A stretch of DNA of 64,000 nucleotides from Marinobacter salarius (GTDB taxonomy: Bacteria > Pseudomonadota > Gammaproteobacteria > Pseudomonadales > Oleiphilaceae): assembly GCF_032922745.1 (NCBI RefSeq), contig NZ_CP136693.1:1364001-1428000 (forward strand), given 5' to 3'. The notes beneath the pieces were generated by a model. That model did not search any database. It was not told where the DNA came from and saw only the letters and a program-made list of their open reading frames with translations. A program made the translations under genes and the position numbers. Of this stretch, positions 9,062 through 17,445 are shown piece by piece. Position 1 is the stretch's first letter; the number at the start of each line of letters is the position of its first letter.

Positions 9062-9838
9062 ATGAAAGGAATCGCCGCATTATGGCCGCTGACGTTGGTC
9101 ATGCTTGGACTAATTGCCGGCTGCGCGTCCAGCCCTGATGATGGTAGTAAGAAGGAGACAGCCAAAGCCTGCAGCCAGGCGCTGCCACCGTGCTTTGTTC
9201 CGGGGCCGATTGAACAGCCTTTTGTTGCCCGGGGGAACGAGCCGTTCTGGCGGGTGATCGTCGAGCCGGGACAGCTGGTGCTGGAGCGAATGGGCGAAGA
9301 GCCCATCGCGCTGCGTTATGACATAGTCGAGCAAAGCCCTACCGAGCGGACTTTTCGCGCTGAAGGCGATGGCGTTCGGATTGAGCTCAAAGCGGCCAGC
9401 CAGCTATGTCGCGATTCCATGTCAGGCATGGCTTATCCCCGCCAGGTTCGACTCGACATAAACGGCGAGGCAGCCAGCGGCTGCGGGGGTGAGCCCGAAG
9501 AGTTGCTTCTGGGGCCTGAATGGGTTGTCGAGGATATCGGCGGTCGCGGCATTATTGACAGTTCCCGGGTCACACTGAACTTTCAGGCAGACCAGCGAGT
9601 CTCCGGGCGGGCGTCCTGTAATCAGTTCAGCGGCGGCTGGAACCTGACCGGTGAGGGGCTCGGGTTCACCCGGATGGCGTCCACCAAGAAGGCCTGCGCG
9701 CCGGCGCTGATGAATCAGGAAGACCGATTCCTGTCGTTGTTGGGTGAGGTGCAACACTTCGACATTGGCCGGCATGGCGAGTTGCTGTTGCTGACCGGAG
9801 ATGGACGTCCGATCAGGGCATTTCAGTCCACAGACTGA
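9062..9838 (+). CDS. META-domain lipoprotein
   Basis: A 258-residue secreted lipoprotein: hydrophobic signal followed by the lipobox LIAGC at about residue 21. Residues about 50-145 form a COG3650-like module (ARGNEPFWRVIVE; MSGMAYP), and residues about 150-255 a META/HslJ-like domain (RVTLNFQADQRVSGRASCNQFSGGW, then MASTKKACAP and E.RFLSLL). HslJ relatives are linked to novobiocin or heat responses, but the role here is unknown. It overlaps the convergent binding-protein gene by 26 nt. Confidence 0.83.
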   Translation: MKGIAALWPLTLVMLGLIAGCASSPDDGSKKETAKACSQALPPCFVPGPIEQPFVARGNEPFWRVIVEPGQLVLERMGEEPIALRYDIVEQSPTERTFRAEGDGVRIELKAASQLCRDSMSGMAYPRQVRLDINGEAASGCGGEPEELLLGPEWVVEDIGGRGIIDSSRVTLNFQADQRVSGRASCNQFSGGWNLTGEGLGFTRMASTKKACAPALMNQEDRFLSLLGEVQHFDIGRHGELLLLTGDGRPIRAFQSTD

Positions 9839-10679
9839 GTCCGTATTGGTCCAGGATCTGTTGTACCCGGCCGCTGTCCATGAGTTTTCGGGTGCCTTCC
9901 GTTAACAGTTCCGCGAGTTCTTTCGCGTCTTCCCGTACCGGGGAAAACGCAACGAAGGCTTCGATTTCGTCGACCAATCCTGCCTGCCGGGGTGCGGTGA
10001 CGGATTCGTTGTTGTTCATTTCCCACCAGGCCATTACGTAGATATCTTCCGCAAAGAGGTCGGTGCGATGTTGGTCCAGCAGGTAGATGGCCCGGTCAAG
10101 GGGGGACGGCCCCGCGATCACCCAGATTCTGTCCGGATTGGCGTGATTCTCCTCAATGTACCGGTCCAGATCATTGGTGTAGGAGTACCCATTGATGACC
10201 AGAAGCTTCTGGTTATGGAGCGATGCCAGCCCGTCGTATACCCAACGGTTGTCGGGGTGGGTAAACAGCGCAATGGCTGAGCGCCCCTGGGGGGTGTCTG
10301 GAAACACGAAATCCGGGGCATCGGTTGTGAAGGCACCGACCACTGCGTCCAGTTGACCTTCACGCGTTAATTGCAGCGCCCGTGCCCAGCTAACGTTGAC
10401 GTACTCCACGGTATAGCCGGCTTCGCCAAGGACCTCGCGGGCAATGTCCACCATGTAGCCCTCGCGATCGCTCCCCGCTTCGCAGTTATGGGGGCACCAG
10501 GGATCGGATGCGATAACGATCGTCCGGGGCCGGGGTGTCGTATTGGAAAGGGCAGCGGACAGGGCCTCATTGGTTGGCGTCTGCGTGTCGACGTCTGAAG
10601 AAGGGCTCTCTTCGTCAGGAGGAGGTGAGCAGCCGTGCAACAGGAGTACGGTTAGTAGAGCCACTGCCAGTCTGGGCAT
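9813..10679 (-). CDS. Orphan family-3 solute-binding lipoprotein
   Basis: A 288-residue extracellular solute-binding protein of the amino-acid-binding (SBP_bac_3) type. The N-terminus MPRLAVALLTVLLLHGC contains a lipobox (LLHGC), so it is probably anchored in a membrane, followed by an acidic Pro/Ser/Thr linker. Family features include GYMVDIAREVLGEAGY and the second-lobe LREGQLDAVVGAF-like segment. No permease or ATPase gene is adjacent. A GTG start at 10697 is possible; neither start has a strong ribosome site. It could be a sensor-type binding protein. Confidence 0.77.
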   Translation of the reverse strand: MPRLAVALLTVLLLHGCSPPPDEESPSSDVDTQTPTNEALSAALSNTTPRPRTIVIASDPWCPHNCEAGSDREGYMVDIAREVLGEAGYTVEYVNVSWARALQLTREGQLDAVVGAFTTDAPDFVFPDTPQGRSAIALFTHPDNRWVYDGLASLHNQKLLVINGYSYTNDLDRYIEENHANPDRIWVIAGPSPLDRAIYLLDQHRTDLFAEDIYVMAWWEMNNNESVTAPRQAGLVDEIEAFVAFSPVREDAKELAELLTEGTRKLMDSGRVQQILDQYGLSLWTEMP

Positions 10680-10783
10680 GATCGTTGTCTGGGGCACCGC
10701 GAAGCTACGGCGACCTATTTATAATAGCCCGTCTGTCACGCTGCTGTCATCCAGGAGCCCACCTCCACCGGGATGGCCCCCGA

Positions 10784-11842
10784 TCAGTAACGGCTGCGAT
10801 TGTCTCCTTCCGATGCATCGACCGGCACCAGTGCCTTGACCAGTTCTTTCATCTCGAGAATGCCTACCTGGTTGCCTTTTTTGACCACCCGATAGACAAG
10901 GTCGGTATCGCCGTCGGACCTTGCGATCACCGACTCCAGGTTGTCCCGATCGGAAATGTCGCCGGCACTGTCAGCGGGAGGTTCCGTGGTTTTTGCCATC
11001 ACGGAACGCACTCTCAGAACCCGTGCACGATTGATGTCGCTGATGAAATCCGTAATGTACGGATCGTTGGGATGCATGAGAATTTCCTGGGGTTCGCCCT
11101 GCTGGACGATGTGTCCGTCCTTGAGGATAACCAGGTGGTCAGCCAGCTTTAGCGCCTCGTCCAGATCGTGGGTGATGAACACCACGGTTTTCTTCAGTTC
11201 CTCCTGCAACTCCAGCAGCAGGTCCTGCATGTCGGAGCGAATCAGCGGGTCCAGGGCGGAGAAGGCCTCGTCCATCAGCATCACGGGCGAGTTGGATGCG
11301 AGTGCCCGGGCAATGCCCACGCGCTGCTGCATACCGCCGGATAGCTGGTGCGGGTATTGGTTTTCGTTGCCTTCCAGCCCCACCCGGGCGAGCCATTTCT
11401 TGGCTTCGTCCTCGAAGTCCCGCACCGTATGGCCTCTTACCAGCAGCGCCATGCCGGCGTTCTCCAGCACGGTCTTGTGGGGAAGCAGGGCGAATTTCTG
11501 GAAAACCATCGACATTTGTTCACGCCGCAGCTTCCGCAATCCGTCCTCGTCGAAGGCGAGTACGTTTTTGCCATCCACCTTGATCTCACCGGCAGTGGGT
11601 TCGATTAGCCGGTTGAGATGGCGTATCAACGTGGACTTGCCTGAGCCAGACAGACCCATGATGACGGTGATCTCGCCTTCTCGCATATCCACGTTGATAT
11701 CCTGGAGACCCAGTACGTGGTTGTGCTTTTCCAGCAGTTCGGCCTTTCCCATACCCCGGCGCACATACGCCAGGGCGACATCGGGAATGGGGCCGAAAAT
11801 CTTGTAGAGGTTCCGGATGGAAATCTTGATATCCCGGTCCAC
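10784..11842 (-). CDS. proV: Glycine betaine/proline ABC transporter ATPase ProV
   Basis: A 352-residue ATPase of the ProV/OpuAA group. It begins with the diagnostic ProV-type stretch IRNLYKIFGP, then Walker A GLSGSGKST, Q-loop QKFALLPH, signature LSGGMQQRVGIARAL and Walker B VMLMDEAFSALDP. The C-terminal about 90 residues contain a shortened CBS-like tail (residues 300-345) that in homologues senses osmolarity or ionic strength. It is the last gene after proX and proW, with an 11-nt gap to proW. Confidence 0.92.
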   Translation of the reverse strand: MDRDIKISIRNLYKIFGPIPDVALAYVRRGMGKAELLEKHNHVLGLQDINVDMREGEITVIMGLSGSGKSTLIRHLNRLIEPTAGEIKVDGKNVLAFDEDGLRKLRREQMSMVFQKFALLPHKTVLENAGMALLVRGHTVRDFEDEAKKWLARVGLEGNENQYPHQLSGGMQQRVGIARALASNSPVMLMDEAFSALDPLIRSDMQDLLLELQEELKKTVVFITHDLDEALKLADHLVILKDGHIVQQGEPQEILMHPNDPYITDFISDINRARVLRVRSVMAKTTEPPADSAGDISDRDNLESVIARSDGDTDLVYRVVKKGNQVGILEMKELVKALVPVDASEGDNRSRY

Positions 11843-11853
11843 GATTCGCTCCC

Positions 11854-12888
11854 TTACTGTTTCTGTGAGGCGTTGATGCGCGCCAGTGAGGCCTTGGTTA
11901 CCCGATCAAGGATCACCGCCAGAATCACGATGCCAAGGCCGGCAACCAGCCCGACACCCAGCTCCAGGTTGCGAATGCCCTGAAGCACCAGCACCCCGAG
12001 CCCCGGTGCCGACACCAGGGAAGCGATAACCACCATGGCCAGGCTCATCATAATGGTCTGGTTTACACCCGCCATGATGTTGGGCAGCGCCAGTGGAATC
12101 TGGACCTTGAAGAGTTTCTGGTGGCTGGTCATCCCGAAGGCGTCAGCGGCTTCGATTACATCCTTGTCCACCAGGCGGATACCCAGGTTGGTGAGACGGA
12201 TGACCGGCACAATGGCGTACAGGATGATGGCAATGCCGTAGAGCTTGGACTCGGTCACGCTGAACAGGAAGATCAGCGGAATCAGGTACACAAAGGGCGG
12301 CAGTGTCTGCAGCATGTCGAGCACGGGAATGGTCAGGCGCTGCATCATGTCGCTGCGGGACATGGCAATGCCGATGGGCACGCCCAGCAGCACACAGAGG
12401 AACGCGCAGACAAAGATGATCGACAGCGTCTCCATCGCATACTGGTAGTAGTCAATAAAGGCCAGCAGAACCAGGCTGCCAGCCACAAATCCCACCAGTT
12501 TCCAGGATTTGGTGACGACAAACACCACGGCCAGCAGCGCCGGTATCACGATCCACCAGGGCGTGTTCAGCATGCCGTAGAGTGTCCCGTCCAGAAACCA
12601 GCTTAGCGGTTGGGTCAAAGGGTCCAGAACAACACTCAGACTGTCCTTGATGGACAGGAAGCCCTCTTCAAGACCTTTTGTCAGTTCCCTGGATTTGGGG
12701 AAGGCCGCGCAGGACTCGTTAAGCGCGTCCATGGATGGAAAAGGCAGGTCCCATAGTGACTCTGCTTCGGCGTCCGTTCCTTTGGTTTTTTGCAGCAACG
12801 CCGCCATTGACATGGGGGCATCACTTTGGCCGTCAGAGCACCAGTCTTCCAGACCCAGTGATGAAAACACGAAATCGTAGGTCGCCAT
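11854..12888 (-). CDS. proW: Glycine betaine/proline ABC transporter permease ProW
   Basis: A 344-residue permease. The first about 110 residues are hydrophilic, comparable to the long N-terminal tail of E. coli ProW, followed by about six membrane spans. The permease motif EAADAFGMTSHQKLFKVQIPLALPNIMAG is the expected EAA loop contacting ProV. It sits between proX and proV. A stem-loop (12952-12976) lies in the proX-proW gap and may lower proW-proV expression relative to proX. Confidence 0.92.
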   Translation of the reverse strand: MATYDFVFSSLGLEDWCSDGQSDAPMSMAALLQKTKGTDAEAESLWDLPFPSMDALNESCAAFPKSRELTKGLEEGFLSIKDSLSVVLDPLTQPLSWFLDGTLYGMLNTPWWIVIPALLAVVFVVTKSWKLVGFVAGSLVLLAFIDYYQYAMETLSIIFVCAFLCVLLGVPIGIAMSRSDMMQRLTIPVLDMLQTLPPFVYLIPLIFLFSVTESKLYGIAIILYAIVPVIRLTNLGIRLVDKDVIEAADAFGMTSHQKLFKVQIPLALPNIMAGVNQTIMMSLAMVVIASLVSAPGLGVLVLQGIRNLELGVGLVAGLGIVILAVILDRVTKASLARINASQKQ

Positions 12889-12951
12889 TTGCGGTCAGTT
12901 CCCAGAAGCGTTCAGATGAAAATGGGTAATGTGAGTTCGCCTGTTCGGTTT

Positions 12952-12976
12952 GACAGGGCCGGGAGACGGCCCTGTC
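12952..12976 (-). terminator. Intercistronic stem-loop between proX and proW
   Basis: Perfect 9-bp arms GACAGGGCC (12952-12960) and GGCCCTGTC (12968-12976) flank a 7-nt loop. There is no U-tract, so it is more likely an mRNA-stability or partial-termination element that leaves more proX than proW-proV message than a full terminator. Confidence 0.6.
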
Positions 12977-12992
12977 AGGGTAGGTGGAGAGA

Positions 12993-13961
12993 TTACTCTC
13001 CCAGCACCGAAGCCAGGCGTTTCTTGGCCGAATCGTTCAGCCAGCTTGACCACTCGTCGCTGTTGTTGCTCAGGAAATACACGGCCGCTTCTTCTGCCGA
13101 CGCGTTGTTGGAATCCATCCACGCCAACAGGGCGCTCATGGTGTCGGTTTTGAATGTCAGCTTGCTGAGCATTTCCGCAACTTCCGGCTCACGATCCTTG
13201 AAGTCCGTGGTCACGGACGTCAGTACGGTGGCGGCGGGAAATTCAGACACGCCAGGGTTGTCCGCATCCTGGGTCTGGTTACGGGTGTGAACCTCCGGCT
13301 TGTAGTCACCCAGTTCGACGCGGGTCATGTCGAACTTGCCGAGCGGGACAGTGGGGCCCCAGTAATAGCCAAACCAGGGCTCTTCAGACTGCACGGCAGA
13401 GGCCATGGACGAGGCCAGGGTTTCACCGGAACCGTGGTTGAACACCTCAATGCCAGAGCTTTCCAGGTCGAGCGCCCTGATCAGGTTGTCACTGACCACA
13501 CGACAACCCCAGCCACTTGGGCAATTGTTAAAGCGGTTGTCCACCAGTTCCGGATTAGCCATGACACCTTCGATGGTGGTCAATTCGGGGTGCTTCTCGG
13601 CCAGGTAGGTTGGAATCCACCAGCCTTCAACGCCACCGGGCTCCAATACTTTGGTCAGACGCTCGATCTTGCCCTGTTCTTCCAGTTCCAGGTAGGCCTC
13701 ACCTGCGGAGTTGAGCCACAGTTCGGTAACGATGTCCGGTTCACCATTTTCGGCGACCGAGGTAACAGCGGGGACGGTGTCGGAGGGAACCACGGTGACA
13801 TCACAGCCGTACCCCTGCTCCATGATGAATTTGGCAACGCTGGTGACAACTGTGTTGGATGCCCAGCCCATTTCGGTGATGGAAACTTCACCGCAATCGG
13901 CCTGGGCAAGTGCAGGCACGGACATCGCGCAAAGCAGCGCGACTGGCGTTAGCTTTCGCAT
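12993..13961 (-). CDS. proX: Glycine betaine-binding periplasmic protein ProX
   Basis: A 322-residue precursor with a signal peptide (MRKLTPVALLCAMSVPALAQA, cleavage near residue 21) and an OpuAC-type binding domain. Aromatic residues expected to cage the quaternary ammonium occur in VEGWWIPTYLAE and EEPWFGYYWGPT. Two cysteine positions (NCPSGWGCRV) probably form a disulfide. A strong AAGGAGA precedes the ATG. It is first in proX-proW-proV, the reverse position of ProX in E. coli proU. The ligand is probably glycine betaine or a related osmolyte. Confidence 0.92.
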   Translation of the reverse strand: MRKLTPVALLCAMSVPALAQADCGEVSITEMGWASNTVVTSVAKFIMEQGYGCDVTVVPSDTVPAVTSVAENGEPDIVTELWLNSAGEAYLELEEQGKIERLTKVLEPGGVEGWWIPTYLAEKHPELTTIEGVMANPELVDNRFNNCPSGWGCRVVSDNLIRALDLESSGIEVFNHGSGETLASSMASAVQSEEPWFGYYWGPTVPLGKFDMTRVELGDYKPEVHTRNQTQDADNPGVSEFPAATVLTSVTTDFKDREPEVAEMLSKLTFKTDTMSALLAWMDSNNASAEEAAVYFLSNNSDEWSSWLNDSAKKRLASVLGE

Positions 13962-14010
13962 GATTGGTTCTCCTTATGGATTTTGAAAATACGCGGAAAC
14001 AGATCCGCTG

Positions 14011-14031
14011 GAGCGGTTCTGAAGACCGCTC
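14011..14031 (-). promoter_or_regulatory. Stem-loop in the proX 5' leader
   Basis: Perfect 7-bp arms GAGCGGT (14011-14017) and ACCGCTC (14025-14031) around a 7-nt loop, about 50 nt upstream of the proX ATG. If the promoter lies further upstream the element would be in the mRNA leader. Function is not known. Confidence 0.4.
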
Positions 14032-14094
14032 TAGAGGTGAATACGCCGTATTGATACTGCGTTTTCAGAGGGCAAGACAAATGTTGTGACCTCG

Positions 14095-14119
14095 GTTACT
14101 ACGTATATTTAAGAGTAAC
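14095..14119. promoter_or_regulatory. Inverted repeat in the proX / peptidase divergent region
   Basis: GTTACT (14095-14100) and AGTAAC (14114-14119) are exact inverted copies separated by the AT-rich 13-mer ACGTATATTTAAG. The position, between divergent genes about 135 nt from proX, suits an operator. The binding protein is unknown. Confidence 0.35.
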
Positions 14120-14259
14120 GCCCTGAGCGTGAGTTACAAGCCATTCATGTAAAATGTCGCCAGAAAATGCACATGCTTTCCGGTGTTTTGAGCCCCAGTG
14201 TCAACGAATTGAAGCAATTCAGCAGTAGTTTGAAGGGTTGTCTGAAACGGGAGAGCCCC

Positions 14260-15360
14260 ATGACCGAATTGCGCAAACTGACCCCCCATTCTGCTATTCC
14301 TGCCGAACAGGCCCGTCGGGATAGCCGCCAACGCCATCTGCTGAGAACCTTTCTGCCGGAGATGATTCGTCTTGAGCGTGTGCTGGCGGAAGCGCCGGGA
14401 CAGGTTACTGTGAAGACGCTCTCTCGGGTTGCGATGAAACACATTGACCTGCCGATCTACCGGGTTGACCTCGGCAGCGAGGCACCCGATGCGCCAGTGG
14501 TGATGCTGGTGGGTGGCGTTCACGGTCTTGAACGCATCGGCAGCGAAGTCGTCATGGCCTGGTTGCGCAATCTGCTGGCAAGGATGTCCTGGGACGGGCA
14601 TCTCCAGGCCCTGCTGAAAAAAGTGCGGGTTACCCTGCTGCCCATCCTCAACCCCGGCGGCATGTACCTGAATCAGCGCAGCAATCCCAACGGGGTCGAC
14701 CTGATGCGCAACGCACCGATCACCGCCCAGGACCGCAGTGCGTTCCTGTTGGGCGGGCAGCGCTTCTCCCCGCGCCTGCCGTGGTTCATTGGTGATCCCG
14801 AGCAGGGTATGGAAGCGGAGAACCAGGCCCTTGAGTCGGTGATCTCGGAGCTCCTGCCAGGCCGTCCTTTCAGTGTCGCGCTGGACTGTCATTCCGGTTT
14901 CGGCTGGCAGGACCAGATCTGGTTCCCCTATGCTTACCGTCGTCGCCCCATGCGACGGATCGAATCGGTGATGGCATTGAAGCTGATCTGGGAGCAGGCC
15001 TGGCCGGAACACAACTATCGCTTCGAGCCCCAGTCCCGTCATTACCTGACCCACGGCGATCTGTGGGACTATTTCTACAAGAAGATCAACCGCAGCGGTG
15101 AGGGCGCCTTTATTCCCCTTACCCTGGAACTGGGCTCCTGGCGATGGATCAAGAAGCGCCCACGACAGTTGCTGCGACTGGACGGCTTTTTCAATCCGCT
15201 GGTACCCCATCGCCATCGGCGCGTACTGCGAAGTCACCTGACCTTTATCGATTTCCTGGTCAGCGCCGCCGCCCATCACGAAAACTGGTTGCCGCACTCG
15301 GATGAGGCGTCCATGCTAAGGGAGGCCGCCATCGCCCACTGGTACAGGGATCATCACTGA
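14260..15360 (+). CDS. M14-like zinc carboxypeptidase/deacylase
   Basis: A 366-residue putative zinc hydrolase of the M14 / succinylglutamate desuccinylase-like group. The zinc ligands are His89 and Glu91 (GGVHGLER) and His211 (DCHSGFG); the catalytic base is likely Glu290 (LTLELGSW). NPNGVDLMRN is the M14 substrate-binding segment. The ATG at 14260 has GGGAG six bases upstream; 14167 is an in-frame ATG without one. The substrate is unknown. An alpha/beta hydrolase gene follows after 2 nt, so the two are probably translated together. Confidence 0.82.
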   Translation: MTELRKLTPHSAIPAEQARRDSRQRHLLRTFLPEMIRLERVLAEAPGQVTVKTLSRVAMKHIDLPIYRVDLGSEAPDAPVVMLVGGVHGLERIGSEVVMAWLRNLLARMSWDGHLQALLKKVRVTLLPILNPGGMYLNQRSNPNGVDLMRNAPITAQDRSAFLLGGQRFSPRLPWFIGDPEQGMEAENQALESVISELLPGRPFSVALDCHSGFGWQDQIWFPYAYRRRPMRRIESVMALKLIWEQAWPEHNYRFEPQSRHYLTHGDLWDYFYKKINRSGEGAFIPLTLELGSWRWIKKRPRQLLRLDGFFNPLVPHRHRRVLRSHLTFIDFLVSAAAHHENWLPHSDEASMLREAAIAHWYRDHH

Positions 15361-15362
15361 CA

Positions 15363-16097
15363 ATGCACTGGATTCTGTTGCGCGGACTGACCCGGGAGCA
15401 GTCACACTGGGGTTCTTTTCCCCACAGGCTTGAGGAAGCCTTTCCCGGTCATCAGTTTCATCTGGTTGATCTTCCGGGCACGGGCGTGCACTTCAAGGAT
15501 TCCAGCCCTGACCGTATCGCGGAGATCCGGGAGAAGGTTCGCCGCAGTGTTGGTCACATTCCAGCGCCATACAATCTCATCGCTTTGTCCATGGGCGGGA
15601 TGGTCGCCCTGGACTGGGCTCAGCATGTCACCGAGGGTGAAATTCAGAACCTGGTGCTGATCAACACGAGTTCCGGATTCAGCCTGCCCTGGCGACGGAT
15701 GCGTCCGGGGGCCTGGCCTCGTATCGTTCGCCTCCTGACGCGCCGGGAACTGTTCGATCGTGAGGTGGATATTCTGCGGTTGACGAGCAATCGACCGGTC
15801 GACCTCGATGTCATGAAACACTGGTACAGCATCCAGCGCCAGCGGCCAGTCAGCTATGCCAACGCCTATGCCCAGATGAAAGCGGCGATGGCCTACAAAC
15901 CCCTGCCTCAACGCCCTCTGCCGAACGCACTTGTACTCGCCAGCAAGGGTGACCGTATTGTCCATTGGAGCTGCAGTAAGGTGTTTGAGCAGCGTTGGCA
16001 ATGGACGCTGAAAGTTCATTCGTCCGCCGGCCATGACCTGCCAATGGACGACCCTGAATGGGTCATCCAGCAGATAAAAAACTGGCTGCCCAAATGA
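15363..16097 (+). CDS. Alpha/beta hydrolase
   Basis: A 244-residue alpha/beta-hydrolase fold protein. The nucleophile elbow is ALSMGGMVAL with Ser at about residue 78; the acid is probably Asp in SKGDRIVHW and the base His in SAGHDLPMDDP near the C-terminus. No signal peptide. The start follows the peptidase stop by two bases. It resembles BioH-like small esterases in length, but there is no biotin gene nearby, so no specific role is claimed. Confidence 0.82.
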   Translation: MHWILLRGLTREQSHWGSFPHRLEEAFPGHQFHLVDLPGTGVHFKDSSPDRIAEIREKVRRSVGHIPAPYNLIALSMGGMVALDWAQHVTEGEIQNLVLINTSSGFSLPWRRMRPGAWPRIVRLLTRRELFDREVDILRLTSNRPVDLDVMKHWYSIQRQRPVSYANAYAQMKAAMAYKPLPQRPLPNALVLASKGDRIVHWSCSKVFEQRWQWTLKVHSSAGHDLPMDDPEWVIQQIKNWLPK

Positions 16098-16193
16098 TTA
16101 CGGTTGCTTGACGCAACCGGTGTTCCGCGTCAGTCTTCTACACAATTCCTCAGATTCACCCCGAGATACTTATTTGGATTGGAGTCGATAACA

Positions 16194-16811
16194 ATGAAAA
16201 TCTTTGAGACCAAGACAGCGCCCAACCCACGCCGGGTAAGGATGTTCATGTCTGAAAAGGGCCTGTTGGACAAGGCCGAGTTTGTTGAGATCGATCTGCA
16301 GAAGGGTGAGAACCTGACGCCGGAGTACGCGGCCAGGAACCCAATGAAGAAAGTACCCGTGATGGAGCTGGACGACGGCACCTGCATTGCCGAAACCATG
16401 GCGATTTGCCGCTATTTCGAGGAAAGCTACCCGGATGCGCCAACCCTGCTGGGCGACACAGCATTGGAGAAAGCGCAGTTGGAGCAGTGGCTGCGGTGGA
16501 TCGAGTTTTCCTTATTCCTGCCCACGGGTATGTGTTTCCAGCACACCAGTGGCTATTTCAAGGACCGCATGAATCCGATCAAGGAATGGGGTGAGGAGTG
16601 CCGCACCTCGGTGGAAAAATTCATGCACTTCCTGAACAAGCATCTGGATGGCAGGGAATATATCTGTTGCGACCGATTCACGGCAGCGGACATCAATGCC
16701 TTTACCACCTTGGCCTTCGCCCGTGTGGTGGGTATTCGCATCAAGCCCGAGCAGGCCAATCTCCAGGCCTGGTATGATGGTATCAAGCAACGTTCTTCCG
16801 CTCAGGTATGA
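16194..16811 (+). CDS. Glutathione S-transferase
   Basis: A 205-residue soluble GST. The N-terminal domain begins MKIFETKTAPNPRRVRMF, with the PNPRR loop in place of the usual catalytic Ser/Cys motif, and contains NPMKKVPVMELDDG with the cis-Pro and ETMAICRYFE (the glutathione-binding Glu-Thr). The C-terminal helical domain includes FTAADINAFTTLAFA. The ATG at 16194 with GGAG upstream is used instead of the ORF start at 16104. It is followed after 4 nt by the DUF4202 gene. Confidence 0.87.
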   Translation: MKIFETKTAPNPRRVRMFMSEKGLLDKAEFVEIDLQKGENLTPEYAARNPMKKVPVMELDDGTCIAETMAICRYFEESYPDAPTLLGDTALEKAQLEQWLRWIEFSLFLPTGMCFQHTSGYFKDRMNPIKEWGEECRTSVEKFMHFLNKHLDGREYICCDRFTAADINAFTTLAFARVVGIRIKPEQANLQAWYDGIKQRSSAQV

Positions 16812-16815
16812 TCCG

Positions 16816-17424
16816 ATGACACAACAGACCCTCCTGGCCTGTGTCCTGGATAAAATCGATACCGCCAACCGTGCAGACCCCAATATCGAGCAGGTTGGCG
16901 GCGTACCCTTGCCCAAGGAGTACGCCTACAGCCAGCACATGACCCGCTGGCTGTTCGAGCTTGAGCCGCAGCCCTCCGAGCGCATGCAGATTGCCTGCCG
17001 CGCCCAGCACATTGAGCGCTGGACCATCCCCCGTAGCGATTTTCCGGAAGGTCGCAAGGCCTATTACGAATGGCGTCAGGCCTGTGGTCGCATGCATGGC
17101 CGCCGGGCTGCCGGGATTATGGCGGAATGTGGCTATCCACAGGAGGAATGCCAGAAGGTGGAAACCATCCTCACCAAGCGGGAGTTGCGCAAGGACGAAG
17201 ACACACAACTGCTGGAAGACGTTGCCTGCATGGTCTTCCTGGAACGCTACTTCGCGGATTTCTATGAGGAAAAAGCCGATTACGACCGGGAAAAATGGCT
17301 GCGCATTGTCCGTCGTACCTGGGGCAAGATGTCTCCGCGTGGGCATGAGGCTGCGCTGAAGCTGGCCGAAGGGATGCCGGCGCATTTGCTGGCGTTGCTA
17401 CAGGAGGCGTTGGCTGAAGATTAG
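16816..17424 (+). CDS. DUF4202 family protein
   Basis: A 202-residue soluble, mostly helical protein recognised as DUF4202 by its length and by segments such as KEYAYSQHMTRWL, ACRAQHIERW, YYEWRQACGRMHG and LEDVACMVFLERYF. Its conserved His, Glu and Asp residues recall HD-like hydrolases, but no activity is established to my knowledge. It starts 4 nt after the GST gene and is convergent with trpC (21 nt between stops). Confidence 0.8.
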   Translation: MTQQTLLACVLDKIDTANRADPNIEQVGGVPLPKEYAYSQHMTRWLFELEPQPSERMQIACRAQHIERWTIPRSDFPEGRKAYYEWRQACGRMHGRRAAGIMAECGYPQEECQKVETILTKRELRKDEDTQLLEDVACMVFLERYFADFYEEKADYDREKWLRIVRRTWGKMSPRGHEAALKLAEGMPAHLLALLQEALAED

Positions 17425-17445
17425 TCCGTGCTCAAGTCAGCCCTC

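Noticed and set aside
14134..15297. 387-residue antisense ORF opposite the M14-like gene
   Set aside because: The plus-strand frame has zinc-ligand motifs and a ribosome site; the antisense protein has no recognisable domain and is a shadow of GC-rich coding sequence.
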